A DNA stretch of 64,000 nt from NCBI RefSeq assembly GCF_003056335.1, contig NZ_PYWA01000004.1:62001-126000 (forward strand), given 5' to 3'. The translations under genes and the position numbers were made by a program. Source of the stretch: Paracoccus indicus (GTDB lineage Bacteria > Pseudomonadota > Alphaproteobacteria > Rhodobacterales > Rhodobacteraceae). Below are positions 54,813 to 63,054 of this stretch, piece after piece. The notes under the pieces were generated by a model that did no database searches, was not told the origin of the DNA, and saw only the letters and a program-made list of their open reading frames with translations. The number at the start of each line of letters is the position of its first letter. Within the stretch, counting starts at the first letter, position 1.

Positions 54813-56032
54813 CCACCTGGACGATCGAACGGCTTGGCCGCAAGGGCGACGGCGTTGCCGTTCGTGGCGATGAACGCGCGCTGGCCGCCCTGACCCTGCC
54901 GGGCGAGGTGATCGAGGGCACCCCCGAGGATGGCCGCATCGCCGCGCCGCGCATCGTCACGCCTTCGGATCAGCGGGTGCGCCCGATCTGCACGCATTTT
55001 CGCGCCTGCGGGGGCTGTTCGCTGATGCATGCCAGCGATGGCTTCACAACCGCCTGGAAGCGGCAGGTGGTGGAAACCGCGCTGGCCGCGCAGGGCATTC
55101 AAGCGCCCGCGCCGCTGGTGCATGTCTCGCCCCTGAAATCGCGGCGACGGGCGGTGCTGTCGGGCAAGCGCACCAAGAAGGGGGCGCTGGTGGGCTTTCA
55201 TGCCCGCGCATCCGAGGTGATCGTGGATCTGGCCGAGTGCCACGTCATGCGCCCGCAGATCACTGCCGCCCTGCCGCTGCTGCGCCGGATCACCGTCGCC
55301 GGGGCCTCGCGCCAGGCCGAGCTGACCTTCACCGTCATCCACGGGCCTGCCGGGCTGGACGTGGCGGTGCGCGGCGGCAAGCCGATGGACCCCGACCTGC
55401 TGCAGACCATGGCCGCCTTGGCGCGCGAAGGCGATCTGGCGCGGCTGGATTGGGATGGCCAGACCATCACCCGCCGCCCCGCGCAGCTGCCGATGGGCCG
55501 CGCGCAGGTCGTCCCGCCCCCCGGTGCCTTCCTGCAGGCCACCGCCGAAGGCGAGGCCGCGCTGCTGTCCGCCGTCCGCGCCACTGTGGGCGATGCAACC
55601 CGCGTGCTGGACCTGTTCGCAGGCTGCGGGACCTTCACCCTGCCCTTGGCGGAAACCGCGCGGGTCCATGCCGTCGAGGGGCTGGCCGCGCCACTGCAGG
55701 CCCTTGATTCGGCATGGCGTCAGACGCCGGGGTTGAACCGGGTCACCACGCAGGTGCGCGATATCGCCCGCCGCCCCCTGCTGCCGGACGAGCTGGCGGA
55801 ATTTGACGCAATCGTGATTGATCCGCCGCGCAACGGGGCCGAGGCGCAGATGCGCCAGATCGCCACCGCGCGGGTGCCCGTGGTGGCCCAGGTGGCCTGC
55901 GACCCGGTTAATTTCGCCAAGGATTTGCGGATTCTGGTTGATGCCGGATACCGTCTGGACCGGCTGTGGGTTGTCGACCAGTTCCGCTTCTCACCCCACG
56001 TCGAAATGGTTGCCGCATTAACGCTTTGCTAG
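54809..56032 (+). CDS. TrmA/RlmD-family RNA (uracil-C5) methyltransferase
   Basis: SAM-dependent RNA methyltransferase with an iron-sulphur site (407 aa). The N-terminal residues form a TRAM-like segment. The cluster cysteines are Cys61, Cys67 and Cys70 in CTHFRACGGC, with a fourth in AECHVM. SAM binding is in DLFAGCGTFTLPL, IDPPRNGAE follows, and the catalytic Cys is in ACDPVNFAKD. It methylates a uridine in rRNA or tRNA; the exact position is unknown. Last gene of the five-gene coupled unit. Confidence 0.92.
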   Translation: MTTWTIERLGRKGDGVAVRGDERALAALTLPGEVIEGTPEDGRIAAPRIVTPSDQRVRPICTHFRACGGCSLMHASDGFTTAWKRQVVETALAAQGIQAPAPLVHVSPLKSRRRAVLSGKRTKKGALVGFHARASEVIVDLAECHVMRPQITAALPLLRRITVAGASRQAELTFTVIHGPAGLDVAVRGGKPMDPDLLQTMAALAREGDLARLDWDGQTITRRPAQLPMGRAQVVPPPGAFLQATAEGEAALLSAVRATVGDATRVLDLFAGCGTFTLPLAETARVHAVEGLAAPLQALDSAWRQTPGLNRVTTQVRDIARRPLLPDELAEFDAIVIDPPRNGAEAQMRQIATARVPVVAQVACDPVNFAKDLRILVDAGYRLDRLWVVDQFRFSPHVEMVAALTLC

Positions 56033-56093
56033 GCAGCATCACGCTAGATGTGATATTCCGGACCCATATAACAAGAAACCGTCAGAGGCAGTG

Positions 56094-56618
56094 ATGAGCA
56101 AAACGACCCGTCGGGCGTTCACGATTTCGATGTTGGCCGTGCTGGCCGCCTGTGGCAAGCCGCAGGAGGAAAAGCCGAATTTCGTGCGCTATTTCGGCCC
56201 GCCCGTGACGCAGGTGCAGATCAACAAGGGCCAGCGGCGCATGCATCTGTTCAGCGGCAGCACGGTCGTGAAATCCTATGACATCAGCCTTGGGAACGTG
56301 CCCGTCGGACACAAGCAGTTCGAAGGCGACGGCAAGACCCCCGAGGGCGTCTATTTCGTCGACCGCTTCAACCCGCGCAGCGCCTATCACCTGTCGGTCG
56401 GGGTGTCCTATCCCAACGCGCAGGACCGCGCCTTTGCCGAGGCGCATGGACGCAAGCCGGGCGGGGACATCTTCATCCACGGCCGTGGCCCCGACGGCAA
56501 CAACCTGTTCCCCCGTCAGCGCGATTGGACCGCAGGCTGCATCGCCGTGTCCGACGAGGAGATCGAGGAGATCTATGCCATGATCCGCCCCGGAACGCAG
56601 GTCGTCATCTATCCGTAA
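56094..56618 (+). CDS. L,D-transpeptidase family lipoprotein
   Basis: A 174-residue protein with a lipobox (VLAAC, Cys20) after a twin-arginine-like TTRRAFTIS start, so it may be a Tat-exported lipoprotein. The YkuD domain shows the His of IFIHGRGPDG and the catalytic Cys in TAGCIAVSDEEIEEI. Such enzymes form 3-3 peptidoglycan cross-links or attach proteins to peptidoglycan. A GTG lies one codon upstream of the ATG at 56094. A strong terminator follows. It neighbours a CAP-domain lipoprotein and a second transpeptidase. Confidence 0.9.
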   Translation: MSKTTRRAFTISMLAVLAACGKPQEEKPNFVRYFGPPVTQVQINKGQRRMHLFSGSTVVKSYDISLGNVPVGHKQFEGDGKTPEGVYFVDRFNPRSAYHLSVGVSYPNAQDRAFAEAHGRKPGGDIFIHGRGPDGNNLFPRQRDWTAGCIAVSDEEIEEIYAMIRPGTQVVIYP

Positions 56619-56647
56619 GGACGCCGCGCCCGCTGCGGAACTGAAAC

Positions 56648-56676
56648 GGCCCCGATCGCCATGATCGGGGCCTTGT
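56648..56676. terminator. Terminator between transpeptidase and CAP-domain genes
   Basis: Perfect 10-bp stem GGCCCCGATC/GATCGGGGCC (56648-56657 with 56663-56672, 5-base loop), followed by TTGT on the plus strand and GTTTC on the minus strand. It probably serves both convergent genes. Confidence 0.7.
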
Positions 56677-56680
56677 CATG

Positions 56681-57199
56681 TCACTGCGATGCCGTCAGCA
56701 ATGTCCACCACAGCTTGCCCGAAGGCTCCTTGTACCAAGCGAAACCCAGCAGCTTCGCGGAAGGGTCCATGATCACGTCGCGCGTGTCGCGGGTGGTCAT
56801 CCAGGCGCTCAGCGTCTCGATCTCGTTCTCGTAGCTTTCCGAGATGTTCTCGCCGATCAGCGTGCCGTTGAAGCCCTGACGCCGAACCCGGTCGAGGGGC
56901 GAAGAGCCGTCCGACCCCCAGTGCCACGCCCGATTCTGCGCCGACATGTCGCGCGAATGGGCCAGGGCGGCGGCATCCAGCTGGCTGCTGGGCGTCAACG
57001 CCGTCAGCCCCAGATTCCCGCGCAGGGTGTTGATCTGCTGCAACACCCGACCCGCGATCGCGGCGTTGTCATCGACAGGTGCGGGGGCCTGGATGGGCAT
57101 ATCCTGAGGCATGGGCATCGGCTGCTGTTGCAGATAGCGCGGCGCGCATGCTGTCAACGCAAGAACGGCAAGAACCCCGATCGACCTGATATTCCTCAA
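56681..57199 (-). CDS. CAP-domain (SCP/PR1-like) lipoprotein
   Basis: A secreted or outer-membrane-anchored CAP-superfamily protein (172 aa). The lipobox is LTAC within VLAVLALTAC. A Pro/Gln/Met-rich linker (QQQPMPMPQDMP) follows, then the CAP domain with LDAAALAHSRDMSAQNRAWHW and FNGTLIGENIS, the conserved His and Glu region. The start is a TTG at 57199, chosen because a GAGGGAG ribosome-binding site lies 8 bases upstream and the signal peptide begins there. The in-frame ATG at 57307 would bury the signal sequence. Biochemical role unknown. Confidence 0.85.
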   Translation of the reverse strand: MRNIRSIGVLAVLALTACAPRYLQQQPMPMPQDMPIQAPAPVDDNAAIAGRVLQQINTLRGNLGLTALTPSSQLDAAALAHSRDMSAQNRAWHWGSDGSSPLDRVRRQGFNGTLIGENISESYENEIETLSAWMTTRDTRDVIMDPSAKLLGFAWYKEPSGKLWWTLLTASQ

Positions 57200-57406
57200 C
57201 GTGCAGGCTCCCTCTGTGTGATCTGGTCTTGGTCTATCGAAGCGGGCGATGCTGTTCAAACGCAACTCTGCGTGAGACGCCAAATCGGATCGCGCGTCCA
57301 TCGTCATCGCCGGTTTGATTTGCCGCCCCGTGGCGCAGGGGATATGATTTCATCATCGAAGCCCGCCCCTCAAGAGCGGTGATCCGAACCCCGAGGACAT
57401 GAGCAG

Positions 57407-57976
57407 ATGAGCACGCGTTTCAACTTCAACCGGCGGGCCTTTCTGGGCACCGCAGCCGCAGGACTGGCGATGCCCGCCTTCGCGCAGGAGGCGCCGACCG
57501 GCAACACCGGCCCCCAGCATAACATCTCGAGCTTCCGGATGCAGGACTGGCGCCCGCATTTCGACAATCTGACCAATGGCGCGATCCTGTGTGACCTGAC
57601 ATCGCGCGCCGTGCATTTCTGGTCCGAGGACGGGACCACCTATCACGTCTACCCCTCCTCGATCCCGGTCAGCGCCGAGCTGACCCGCAGGGGCCGAACC
57701 GAGATCATCAAGAAGGTCGATGGCCCCACATGGGCCCCCACGCCCTCGATGAAGGCCAGCAACCCGGAATGGCCCGATTTTGTGCCCGCGGGTCCCGACA
57801 ATCCGCTTGGGACGCATGCGCTGTGGCTGTCGTGGCAATATTACCGCATCCACGGCACGCATGACACGCGCAAGATCGGGCGCAAATCCTCGAACGGCTG
57901 CATCGGGCTTTACAACGAACACATCGCCCAGCTGTTCGGCTTGGCAAAGATCGGGACGCAGGTTCTGATCCTTTAA
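57407..57976 (+). CDS. Tat-exported L,D-transpeptidase
   Basis: A 189-residue YkuD-family enzyme with a twin-arginine signal (NRRAFLGTAAAG) and a likely cleavage site after AFA (residue ~26). The catalytic region has the His of YRIHGTHD and the Cys of SSNGCIGLYNEH. Unlike the enzyme 1 kb upstream it is predicted to be soluble in the periplasm. It may cross-link peptidoglycan or anchor lipoprotein. A strong bidirectional terminator follows. Confidence 0.93.
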   Translation: MSTRFNFNRRAFLGTAAAGLAMPAFAQEAPTGNTGPQHNISSFRMQDWRPHFDNLTNGAILCDLTSRAVHFWSEDGTTYHVYPSSIPVSAELTRRGRTEIIKKVDGPTWAPTPSMKASNPEWPDFVPAGPDNPLGTHALWLSWQYYRIHGTHDTRKIGRKSSNGCIGLYNEHIAQLFGLAKIGTQVLIL

Positions 57977-57978
57977 GG

Positions 57979-58003
57979 AAAGGGGGCCGCGCGGCCCCCT
58001 TTT
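57979..58003. terminator. Bidirectional terminator between the transpeptidase gene and hemH
   Basis: Perfect 10-bp stem AAAGGGGGCC/GGCCCCCTTT (57979-57988 with 57993-58002, GCGC loop), with TTTT on the plus strand and TTT on the minus strand. It starts 3 bases past the plus-strand stop. Confidence 0.9.
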
Positions 58004-58007
58004 CGCA

Positions 58008-59048
58008 TCAGGCGACCGGTTCGACCCATCCGCCGATATTGTCGCGGATCACCTCCAGCATGACCTGGATATGCGCCGGATCGTCGTTCAGGCAGGGAAT
58101 GTACTGGAATTCATGGCCGCCGGCCTCCTCGAAGGCCTCGCGGATTTCGCCGTTGATCTCCTCCAGCGTCTCGATGCAATCGGATGAGAAGGCAGGCGAG
58201 ATGACGGCGATGTCGGTATGGCCCTGTTTCGCCAGTTCAGCCACATGCTCGACGGTATAGGGGCGCAGCCACTCCTCGCGGCCGAAGACCGACTGGAAGG
58301 TGGTGTCGATGATGCCCTCGGGCCAGCCCAGCTCCTCGCGCAGCAGGCGGGACGTCTTCTGGCACTGGCAGTGATAGGGATCGCCCTGCATCAGATAGCG
58401 TTTCGGCATGCCATGATAGCTGGCCACCAGCTTCTTCGGCACCTTGCCGCCCAAGGCGCGGCGCACGCTGTCGGCCAGCGCCTTGATGTAATCGGGACGG
58501 TTCACATAGGGCTCGCAGGTGCGGACGGCGGGTTGCCAGGTCTGCTCCATCAGCGCCCGGAACAGCTGGTCGTTGGCCGTGGCCGAGGTCGGCCCCGCGT
58601 ATTGCGGGTAAAGCGGCAGGAAGACGATACGGCGGCATCCGGCGTCCACCATCTTCTGCAGCACGTCATGGGTCGAGGGGTTGCCATAGCGCATGCAGAA
58701 TTCGACCATCACCTGATCGCCCCATTCGACATGGGCGGCCTCGCGCAGGGCGGCGGTCTGCGCCTTGGTGATCGTCATCAGCGGGCTTTCGTTCGCCTCG
58801 TTGTTCCAGATCAGCTTGTAGTTCTTGCCCGAGCTGCGCGGACGGAAGGTCAGGATGATGCCCTGCAGCAGCGGCTGCCATTTCCAGTTGGGCAGGTCCA
58901 CGACACGCTTGTCGGACAGGAATTCGTTCAGATAGCGGCGCATTGGCCAATAGCCATAGCCGTCGGGCGTGCCAAGGTTGGCAATCAGGATGCCGGTCTT
59001 TGCGGGCTTGATCTTGGGGTGGTCGGCAGGCGCGTGATCTGGCGTCAT
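58008..59048 (-). CDS. hemH: Ferrochelatase
   Basis: Inserts ferrous iron into protoporphyrin IX, the last step of haem synthesis (346 aa). Shown by ILIANLGTPDGYGYWPMRRYL, MRYGNPS, the active-site His in VASYHGMPKRY, GDPYHCQCQKTS, and the catalytic Glu in SSDCIETLEEI. The start at 59048 fits the family and overlaps the upstream methyltransferase-like stop by 4 bases (ATGA). It lies on the membrane side of the cytoplasm in known species. Confidence 0.97.
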   Translation of the reverse strand: MTPDHAPADHPKIKPAKTGILIANLGTPDGYGYWPMRRYLNEFLSDKRVVDLPNWKWQPLLQGIILTFRPRSSGKNYKLIWNNEANESPLMTITKAQTAALREAAHVEWGDQVMVEFCMRYGNPSTHDVLQKMVDAGCRRIVFLPLYPQYAGPTSATANDQLFRALMEQTWQPAVRTCEPYVNRPDYIKALADSVRRALGGKVPKKLVASYHGMPKRYLMQGDPYHCQCQKTSRLLREELGWPEGIIDTTFQSVFGREEWLRPYTVEHVAELAKQGHTDIAVISPAFSSDCIETLEEINGEIREAFEEAGGHEFQYIPCLNDDPAHIQVMLEVIRDNIGGWVEPVA

Positions 59049-59887
59049 GGGTTCTGTTTCCTGATGGCGTTCAAGGCGTCGGAAAGCGCGGTCTTTGCGC
59101 TGCCCGGACGCAGGGGCTTGGGCTGACTGTCCGAAGGCGCCCATCCGGTCAGAAAGACCAGATCGAAGCCAACGTTGATACGGGACGGATCGTCGCGGTC
59201 GGGGTGATGGGTGGCAAGGATGGCGCTGGCACGGCCAATGACATCGCGGCGGGTGGGTCGGCGCAGGCGGGCTGCCATGGCGTTGCCCTCGCCCATGGCC
59301 CGCAGGTCGCGCCCCAGATGGGCCAGGTCGCGATAGCTGACGCGCTGCGACAGCAAATCCGCCACCGGCAGCGCCAGCCCCGCCCGTTGCAGCAGCCCGC
59401 CCATGTCGCGGATCTCGCCCATCGGCAGGACGCGGGGCGACAGGCCGCCGGTGATCTCGGCCTCGGCCTGGGCCAGGGCGGCGCGCAGTTCCGCCAGCGT
59501 CTGGTTGCCGAAACAGACGCCGATGAACAGCCCGTCCTCGCGCAGGGCGCGGCGGCATTGGGCGATCTGGCCGATCGGATCCTCGGCCCAGTGCAGCGAC
59601 ATGGCGTGGATCACCAGGTCATGCGCGCCGGGTTCAAGATCGATCACCGGATCGTCGGCGACTGGGCGGGCCTGCGGAAAGCGCGGCCCCCAGATTTCGG
59701 GAAAGCCGGTGACGACGGCGGGGGACGTAAAGGTTCTGTTAACCTCGATCAGCCTATCGTCGATCTCATCGGCGGCGATCTGGTGGAACAGGTCGACAAA
59801 CCCCGCACGCCGCGCGCGGTCACGCTGGCGCAGCAGGGCATCCGTGTCGGTCAGAGCGGGGCGCGTGCTATCTTGGGGGATCTTCAT
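59045..59887 (-). CDS. Methyltransferase-like protein with degenerate SAM motif
   Basis: A 280-residue protein with a class I methyltransferase-like layout (HDLVIHAMSLHWAEDP and QCRRALREDGLFIGVCFG resemble motifs IV-VI of BioC/NDUFAF5-type enzymes). The N-terminal glycine-rich SAM loop (motif I) is not visible; that region reads VNRTFTSPAVVTGFPEIWG. It may be an inactive or redirected homologue. It is translationally coupled to hemH (4-base overlap), suggesting a role in haem metabolism or mere packing. Its start is 32 bases from the comF start on the other strand, and no clear ribosome-binding site is present. Confidence 0.75.
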   Translation of the reverse strand: MKIPQDSTRPALTDTDALLRQRDRARRAGFVDLFHQIAADEIDDRLIEVNRTFTSPAVVTGFPEIWGPRFPQARPVADDPVIDLEPGAHDLVIHAMSLHWAEDPIGQIAQCRRALREDGLFIGVCFGNQTLAELRAALAQAEAEITGGLSPRVLPMGEIRDMGGLLQRAGLALPVADLLSQRVSYRDLAHLGRDLRAMGEGNAMAARLRRPTRRDVIGRASAILATHHPDRDDPSRINVGFDLVFLTGWAPSDSQPKPLRPGSAKTALSDALNAIRKQNP

Positions 59888-59918
59888 GGGACTGGAACAT
59901 AGGGTGCTTTCGGGGGCG

Positions 59919-60653
59919 ATGAAAGTCGCGCTGCACGTCCTTTATCCGCCGCAATGCCTGTCCTGCGGCGCGGGCGTGGCGGATGGCGGTGCGGGGGCCG
60001 TTCACCTTTGCGCCAGTTGCTGGATGGACGCGCAGTTCATCACCGGCGCGATGTGCGATTGCTGCGGGGTGCCCCTGCCCGATGACGGCACGGGAACCGA
60101 GCAGGTGCTTGTCTGCGACGACTGCCTGACCGCCGTGCGGCCTTGGTCGAGGGGGCGGGCGGCAATGGTCTATGACGGCACCGCCCGCAAGCTGATCCTG
60201 GCGCTGAAGCATGGCGACCGGCTGGATCTGGCGCCCGCGATGGCGGGATGGCTGGCGCGGGCGGCGCGTCCGCTGGTGATGCAGGACCAAATCGTCTGTC
60301 CCATCCCCCTGCACCTGCGCCGCCTGATGAAGCGCAAATACAACCAGTCTGCCCATGTCAGCGCACGGCTGGCCCGCGATCTGGGGCTGGCCCATCAACC
60401 CGACCTGCTGGTCCGCACCCGTCACACGCCCGCGCAGGATCACCGCGACGCGCAGGACCGCTTTGCCAACATGGCCGATGCGCTGGCGGTGAACCCGCGT
60501 CGCGCGGCGTCCCTGCAGGGGCGCCCGGTGCTGCTGGTCGATGACGTCATGGCCTCGGGGGCGACGATCACCACGGCGGCGATGGCGCTGTTGCAGGCAG
60601 GATCGGGGCCAGTTTCGGTTGCGGTTCTGGCACGGGCGGTCAAGGATCACTAG
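59919..60653 (+). CDS. comF: ComF-family amidophosphoribosyltransferase-like protein
   Basis: A 244-residue protein with an N-terminal cysteine cluster (CLSCG, CASC, CDCCG, CDDC) likely binding zinc. The C-terminal phosphoribosyltransferase domain shows the motif VLLVDDVMASGATITTAA. The best-known homologue is ComF in natural transformation, but most proteobacterial members have no proven role. The ATG at 59919 has a GGGGGCG upstream. An alternative ATG at 59886 overlaps the divergent start within CATG. It precedes grxC by 30 bases. Confidence 0.88.
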   Translation: MKVALHVLYPPQCLSCGAGVADGGAGAVHLCASCWMDAQFITGAMCDCCGVPLPDDGTGTEQVLVCDDCLTAVRPWSRGRAAMVYDGTARKLILALKHGDRLDLAPAMAGWLARAARPLVMQDQIVCPIPLHLRRLMKRKYNQSAHVSARLARDLGLAHQPDLLVRTRHTPAQDHRDAQDRFANMADALAVNPRRAASLQGRPVLLVDDVMASGATITTAAMALLQAGSGPVSVAVLARAVKDH

Positions 60654-60683
60654 ATAAGGTCCGAACCACCCGAAAGGACCGAC

Positions 60684-60953
60684 ATGGCACAGCCGAAAAT
60701 TCAGATCTATACCACCCGCACCTGCCCCTTCTGCATCCGCGCCAAGGCGCTGCTGGATCAGAAAGGCGCGAAATTCGACGAAACCGATGTCGGGGCCGAT
60801 GCCTCCAAGCGTGACACCATGACCAAGCGCGCCGGTGGCAAGCGCAGCGTCCCGCAGATCTTCATCGGCGACACGCATGTCGGCGGCTGCGACGAGCTGT
60901 TCGCCCTGGACCGCGCCGGCAAGCTGGACCCGATGCTGAAGGGCGCCGCCTGA
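60684..60953 (+). CDS. grxC: Glutaredoxin 3
   Basis: Small cytoplasmic thiol-disulphide reductase using glutathione (89 aa). The dithiol active site is CPFC (Cys14 and Cys17). SVPQIFIGDTHVGGCDELF gives the cis-proline and the glutathione-binding GGCD. An AAAGGA ribosome-binding site precedes the ATG. The stop overlaps the following amidase start by one base (TGATG), so the two genes are coupled. Confidence 0.95.
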   Translation: MAQPKIQIYTTRTCPFCIRAKALLDQKGAKFDETDVGADASKRDTMTKRAGGKRSVPQIFIGDTHVGGCDELFALDRAGKLDPMLKGAA

Positions 60954-61837
60954 TGTCGCCCGCGTCGCTGACCGTGGGGCTGATCCAGCTGACGGTCGGC
61001 GACGCACCGCTGACCAATCTGGAACAGACCATCCCACTGATCCGACAGGCTGCCGCCGAAGGTGCGCAGCTGGTCCTGACCCCCGAGGCCACGAACATGC
61101 TGTCGCCCGACCGCGAATGGCAACGCCGCACCCTGCGCCCCGAGGCTCAGGACGCCACGCTGGCCGCCCTGCGGTCCGAGGCGAAGGCCCATGGCATCTG
61201 GCTGCTGATCGGCTCGCTGGCGCTGGCGACCGAGGATGCAGACGGGCGTTTTGCCAACCGCAGCCTGCTGATCGACCCTCAGGGTCAGATCGTCGCGCGA
61301 TACGACAAGCTGCACATGTTCGACGTGACCATCAGCAAGACCGAATCCTATCGCGAAAGCGCCGCCTATCGTCCGGGCGATCGGGCCGTGCTGACGCAGG
61401 CGGCGGGTGTGCCCATCGGCATGACCATCTGCTATGACCTGCGCTTTCCGCATCTTTACCGGCAGCTGGCGCAGGCGGGCGCGCGGATCCTGACGGTGCC
61501 CTCGGCCTTCAACCCGGTCACAGGCGAGGCGCATTGGGAAACGCTGCTGCGCGCCCGCGCGATCGAGACGGGATGCTTCGTGCTGGCGCCCGCGCAATGC
61601 GGCACCCATCCTGCGCCGCACAGTCCCGACCGCCCCGCACGCCGCAGCCACGGGCACAGCCTGGTGGTGGATCCTTGGGGCAAGGTGCTGTCGGATGCAG
61701 GTGTGACGCCGGGTATATCCTTTGTTTCCCTTGACCTTACGGCCATCGACAGGGCACGGTCCTCTATCCCGTCCCTGACCCATGATCGGCCCTTCGCGGC
61801 CCCGGAACCCCATGACCCTGCGCGCGACCGACACTGA
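60953..61837 (+). CDS. Nitrilase-family amidase (Nit1/deaminated glutathione amidase-like)
   Basis: A 294-residue carbon-nitrogen hydrolase. The Glu-Lys-Cys triad is visible: Glu45 in TPEATN, Lys119 in RYDKLHMFD and Cys160 in TICYDLRFP. The sequence resembles Nit1, which hydrolyses deaminated glutathione. Placement directly after grxC, a glutathione-using enzyme, supports this reading, though the substrate is inferred. The last 26 bases overlap the marR start. Confidence 0.9.
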   Translation: MSPASLTVGLIQLTVGDAPLTNLEQTIPLIRQAAAEGAQLVLTPEATNMLSPDREWQRRTLRPEAQDATLAALRSEAKAHGIWLLIGSLALATEDADGRFANRSLLIDPQGQIVARYDKLHMFDVTISKTESYRESAAYRPGDRAVLTQAAGVPIGMTICYDLRFPHLYRQLAQAGARILTVPSAFNPVTGEAHWETLLRARAIETGCFVLAPAQCGTHPAPHSPDRPARRSHGHSLVVDPWGKVLSDAGVTPGISFVSLDLTAIDRARSSIPSLTHDRPFAAPEPHDPARDRH

Positions 61838-62276
61838 CCCTAGCACCGACCGACTGGCCGCCAGCCTGTTCGCCGAGGTGCTGATTGCCGAACAGCTGTC
61901 GCGCAACCTGATCAGCAAGGCGCTGCCCGGTGGCATGCAGATCTCGCATTTCTCGGTGCTGAACTTGCTGGCTCATGTGAACGAGGAACGCACCCCCGCC
62001 CAACTGGCCCGCGCCTTTCACGTCACGCGCGGGGCGATGACGAACACGCTGTCGCGGCTGGAATGGGCGGGGCATGTGCATATCCGCCCCGATTGGGACG
62101 ATGCGCGGCGCAAGTTCGTCTCTCTCAGCCCGGCGGGTCGGGCGGCGCGCGACAATGCGCTGGCCGCCTTCATGCCGCTGATCGCGGGCGTTGTGCGCAA
62201 GATCGGGGCCGAGCGCGTGCGCAGCGCCCTGCCCGTCCTGCGCGAGATGCGCGTTCAGCTGGAAGGCAGCGACTAG
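61812..62276 (+). CDS. MarR-family transcriptional regulator
   Basis: A 154-residue winged-helix regulator. The DNA-recognition part is [28 protein letters not shown], read here as [15 protein letters not shown], then the wing with [18 protein letters not shown]. Ligand unknown. The start at 61812 lies inside the nitrilase-family gene (26-base overlap), so it is likely co-transcribed. It ends in CTAG shared with the convergent ubiG stop. It may control the grx-nit unit or an unrelated target. Confidence 0.9.
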   Translation: MTLRATDTDPSTDRLAASLFAEVLIAEQLSRNLISKALPGGMQISHFSVLNLLAHVNEERTPAQLARAFHVTRGAMTNTLSRLEWAGHVHIRPDWDDARRKFVSLSPAGRAARDNALAAFMPLIAGVVRKIGAERVRSALPVLREMRVQLEGSD

Positions 62277-63004
62277 GCTTTTCGCGCCGTCAGGATGTAG
62301 TTCACCGACATGTCGCGATCCGACAGCCGCCAGCCATGCGTGATCGGGTTGAAGACCATACCGCGCCGGTCGACCGTATCCAGATCGGCGGCCCCGGCCA
62401 TGGCGGTCAGCTCGTCCGGCGTGATGAACCGCTGCCAGTCATGCGTGCCGCGCGGCAGCCAGCGCAGGATCCATTCAGCCCCCAGGATCGCCGCGCCAAA
62501 GCTGCGCACCGTGCGGTTCAGGGTCGAGATGATCACCAGCCCCCCCGGACGCACCAGCCGCTGACAGGTGGCGATGAAGGCCTTGGGGTCGGCGACATGT
62601 TCCACGATCTCAAGCGCCAGGACGACGTCGAAGACCTCGCCGGCATCGGCCATCGCCTCGGCGGTGGTGGCGCGATAGTCGATGTTCAGCCCCTGCTGGT
62701 CGGCATGGGTCTGGGCCACGTCGATATTGACCTGCGTGGCATCGGCCCCCGTGACCGTCGCCCCAAGACGCGCCATCGGTTCGGCGACTAGGCCGCCGCC
62801 GCAGCCGATATCCAGAATGCGCAACCCTTCAAAAGGCGCGGGACCGGTGCGGTCGCGGCCAAACTCGATGGCGATCTGTTCGGCGATGTAATCCAGCCGC
62901 AGCGGGTTCATCAGGTGCAGCGGGCGGAACTTGCCGTTCGGGTCCCACCATTCGGCGGCCATCGCCTCGAACTTGGCGATTTCGGCGGGGTCGATGCTGG
63001 TCAT
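62273..63004 (-). CDS. ubiG: 3-demethylubiquinone-9 3-O-methyltransferase
   Basis: SAM-dependent O-methyltransferase of ubiquinone synthesis (243 aa). [20 protein letters not shown] with [18 protein letters not shown] is characteristic of UbiG. The SAM loop is [16 protein letters not shown]-terminal [14 protein letters not shown] and [12 protein letters not shown] close the protein. Single gene, stop shared with marR in CTAG at 62273-62276. Confidence 0.96.
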   Translation of the reverse strand: MTSIDPAEIAKFEAMAAEWWDPNGKFRPLHLMNPLRLDYIAEQIAIEFGRDRTGPAPFEGLRILDIGCGGGLVAEPMARLGATVTGADATQVNIDVAQTHADQQGLNIDYRATTAEAMADAGEVFDVVLALEIVEHVADPKAFIATCQRLVRPGGLVIISTLNRTVRSFGAAILGAEWILRWLPRGTHDWQRFITPDELTAMAGAADLDTVDRRGMVFNPITHGWRLSDRDMSVNYILTARKA

Positions 63005-63054
63005 TTTCAGTGGTCCTTCTGGCAGGCGGGCTGAACAGGCCTTATAGTATCAGC

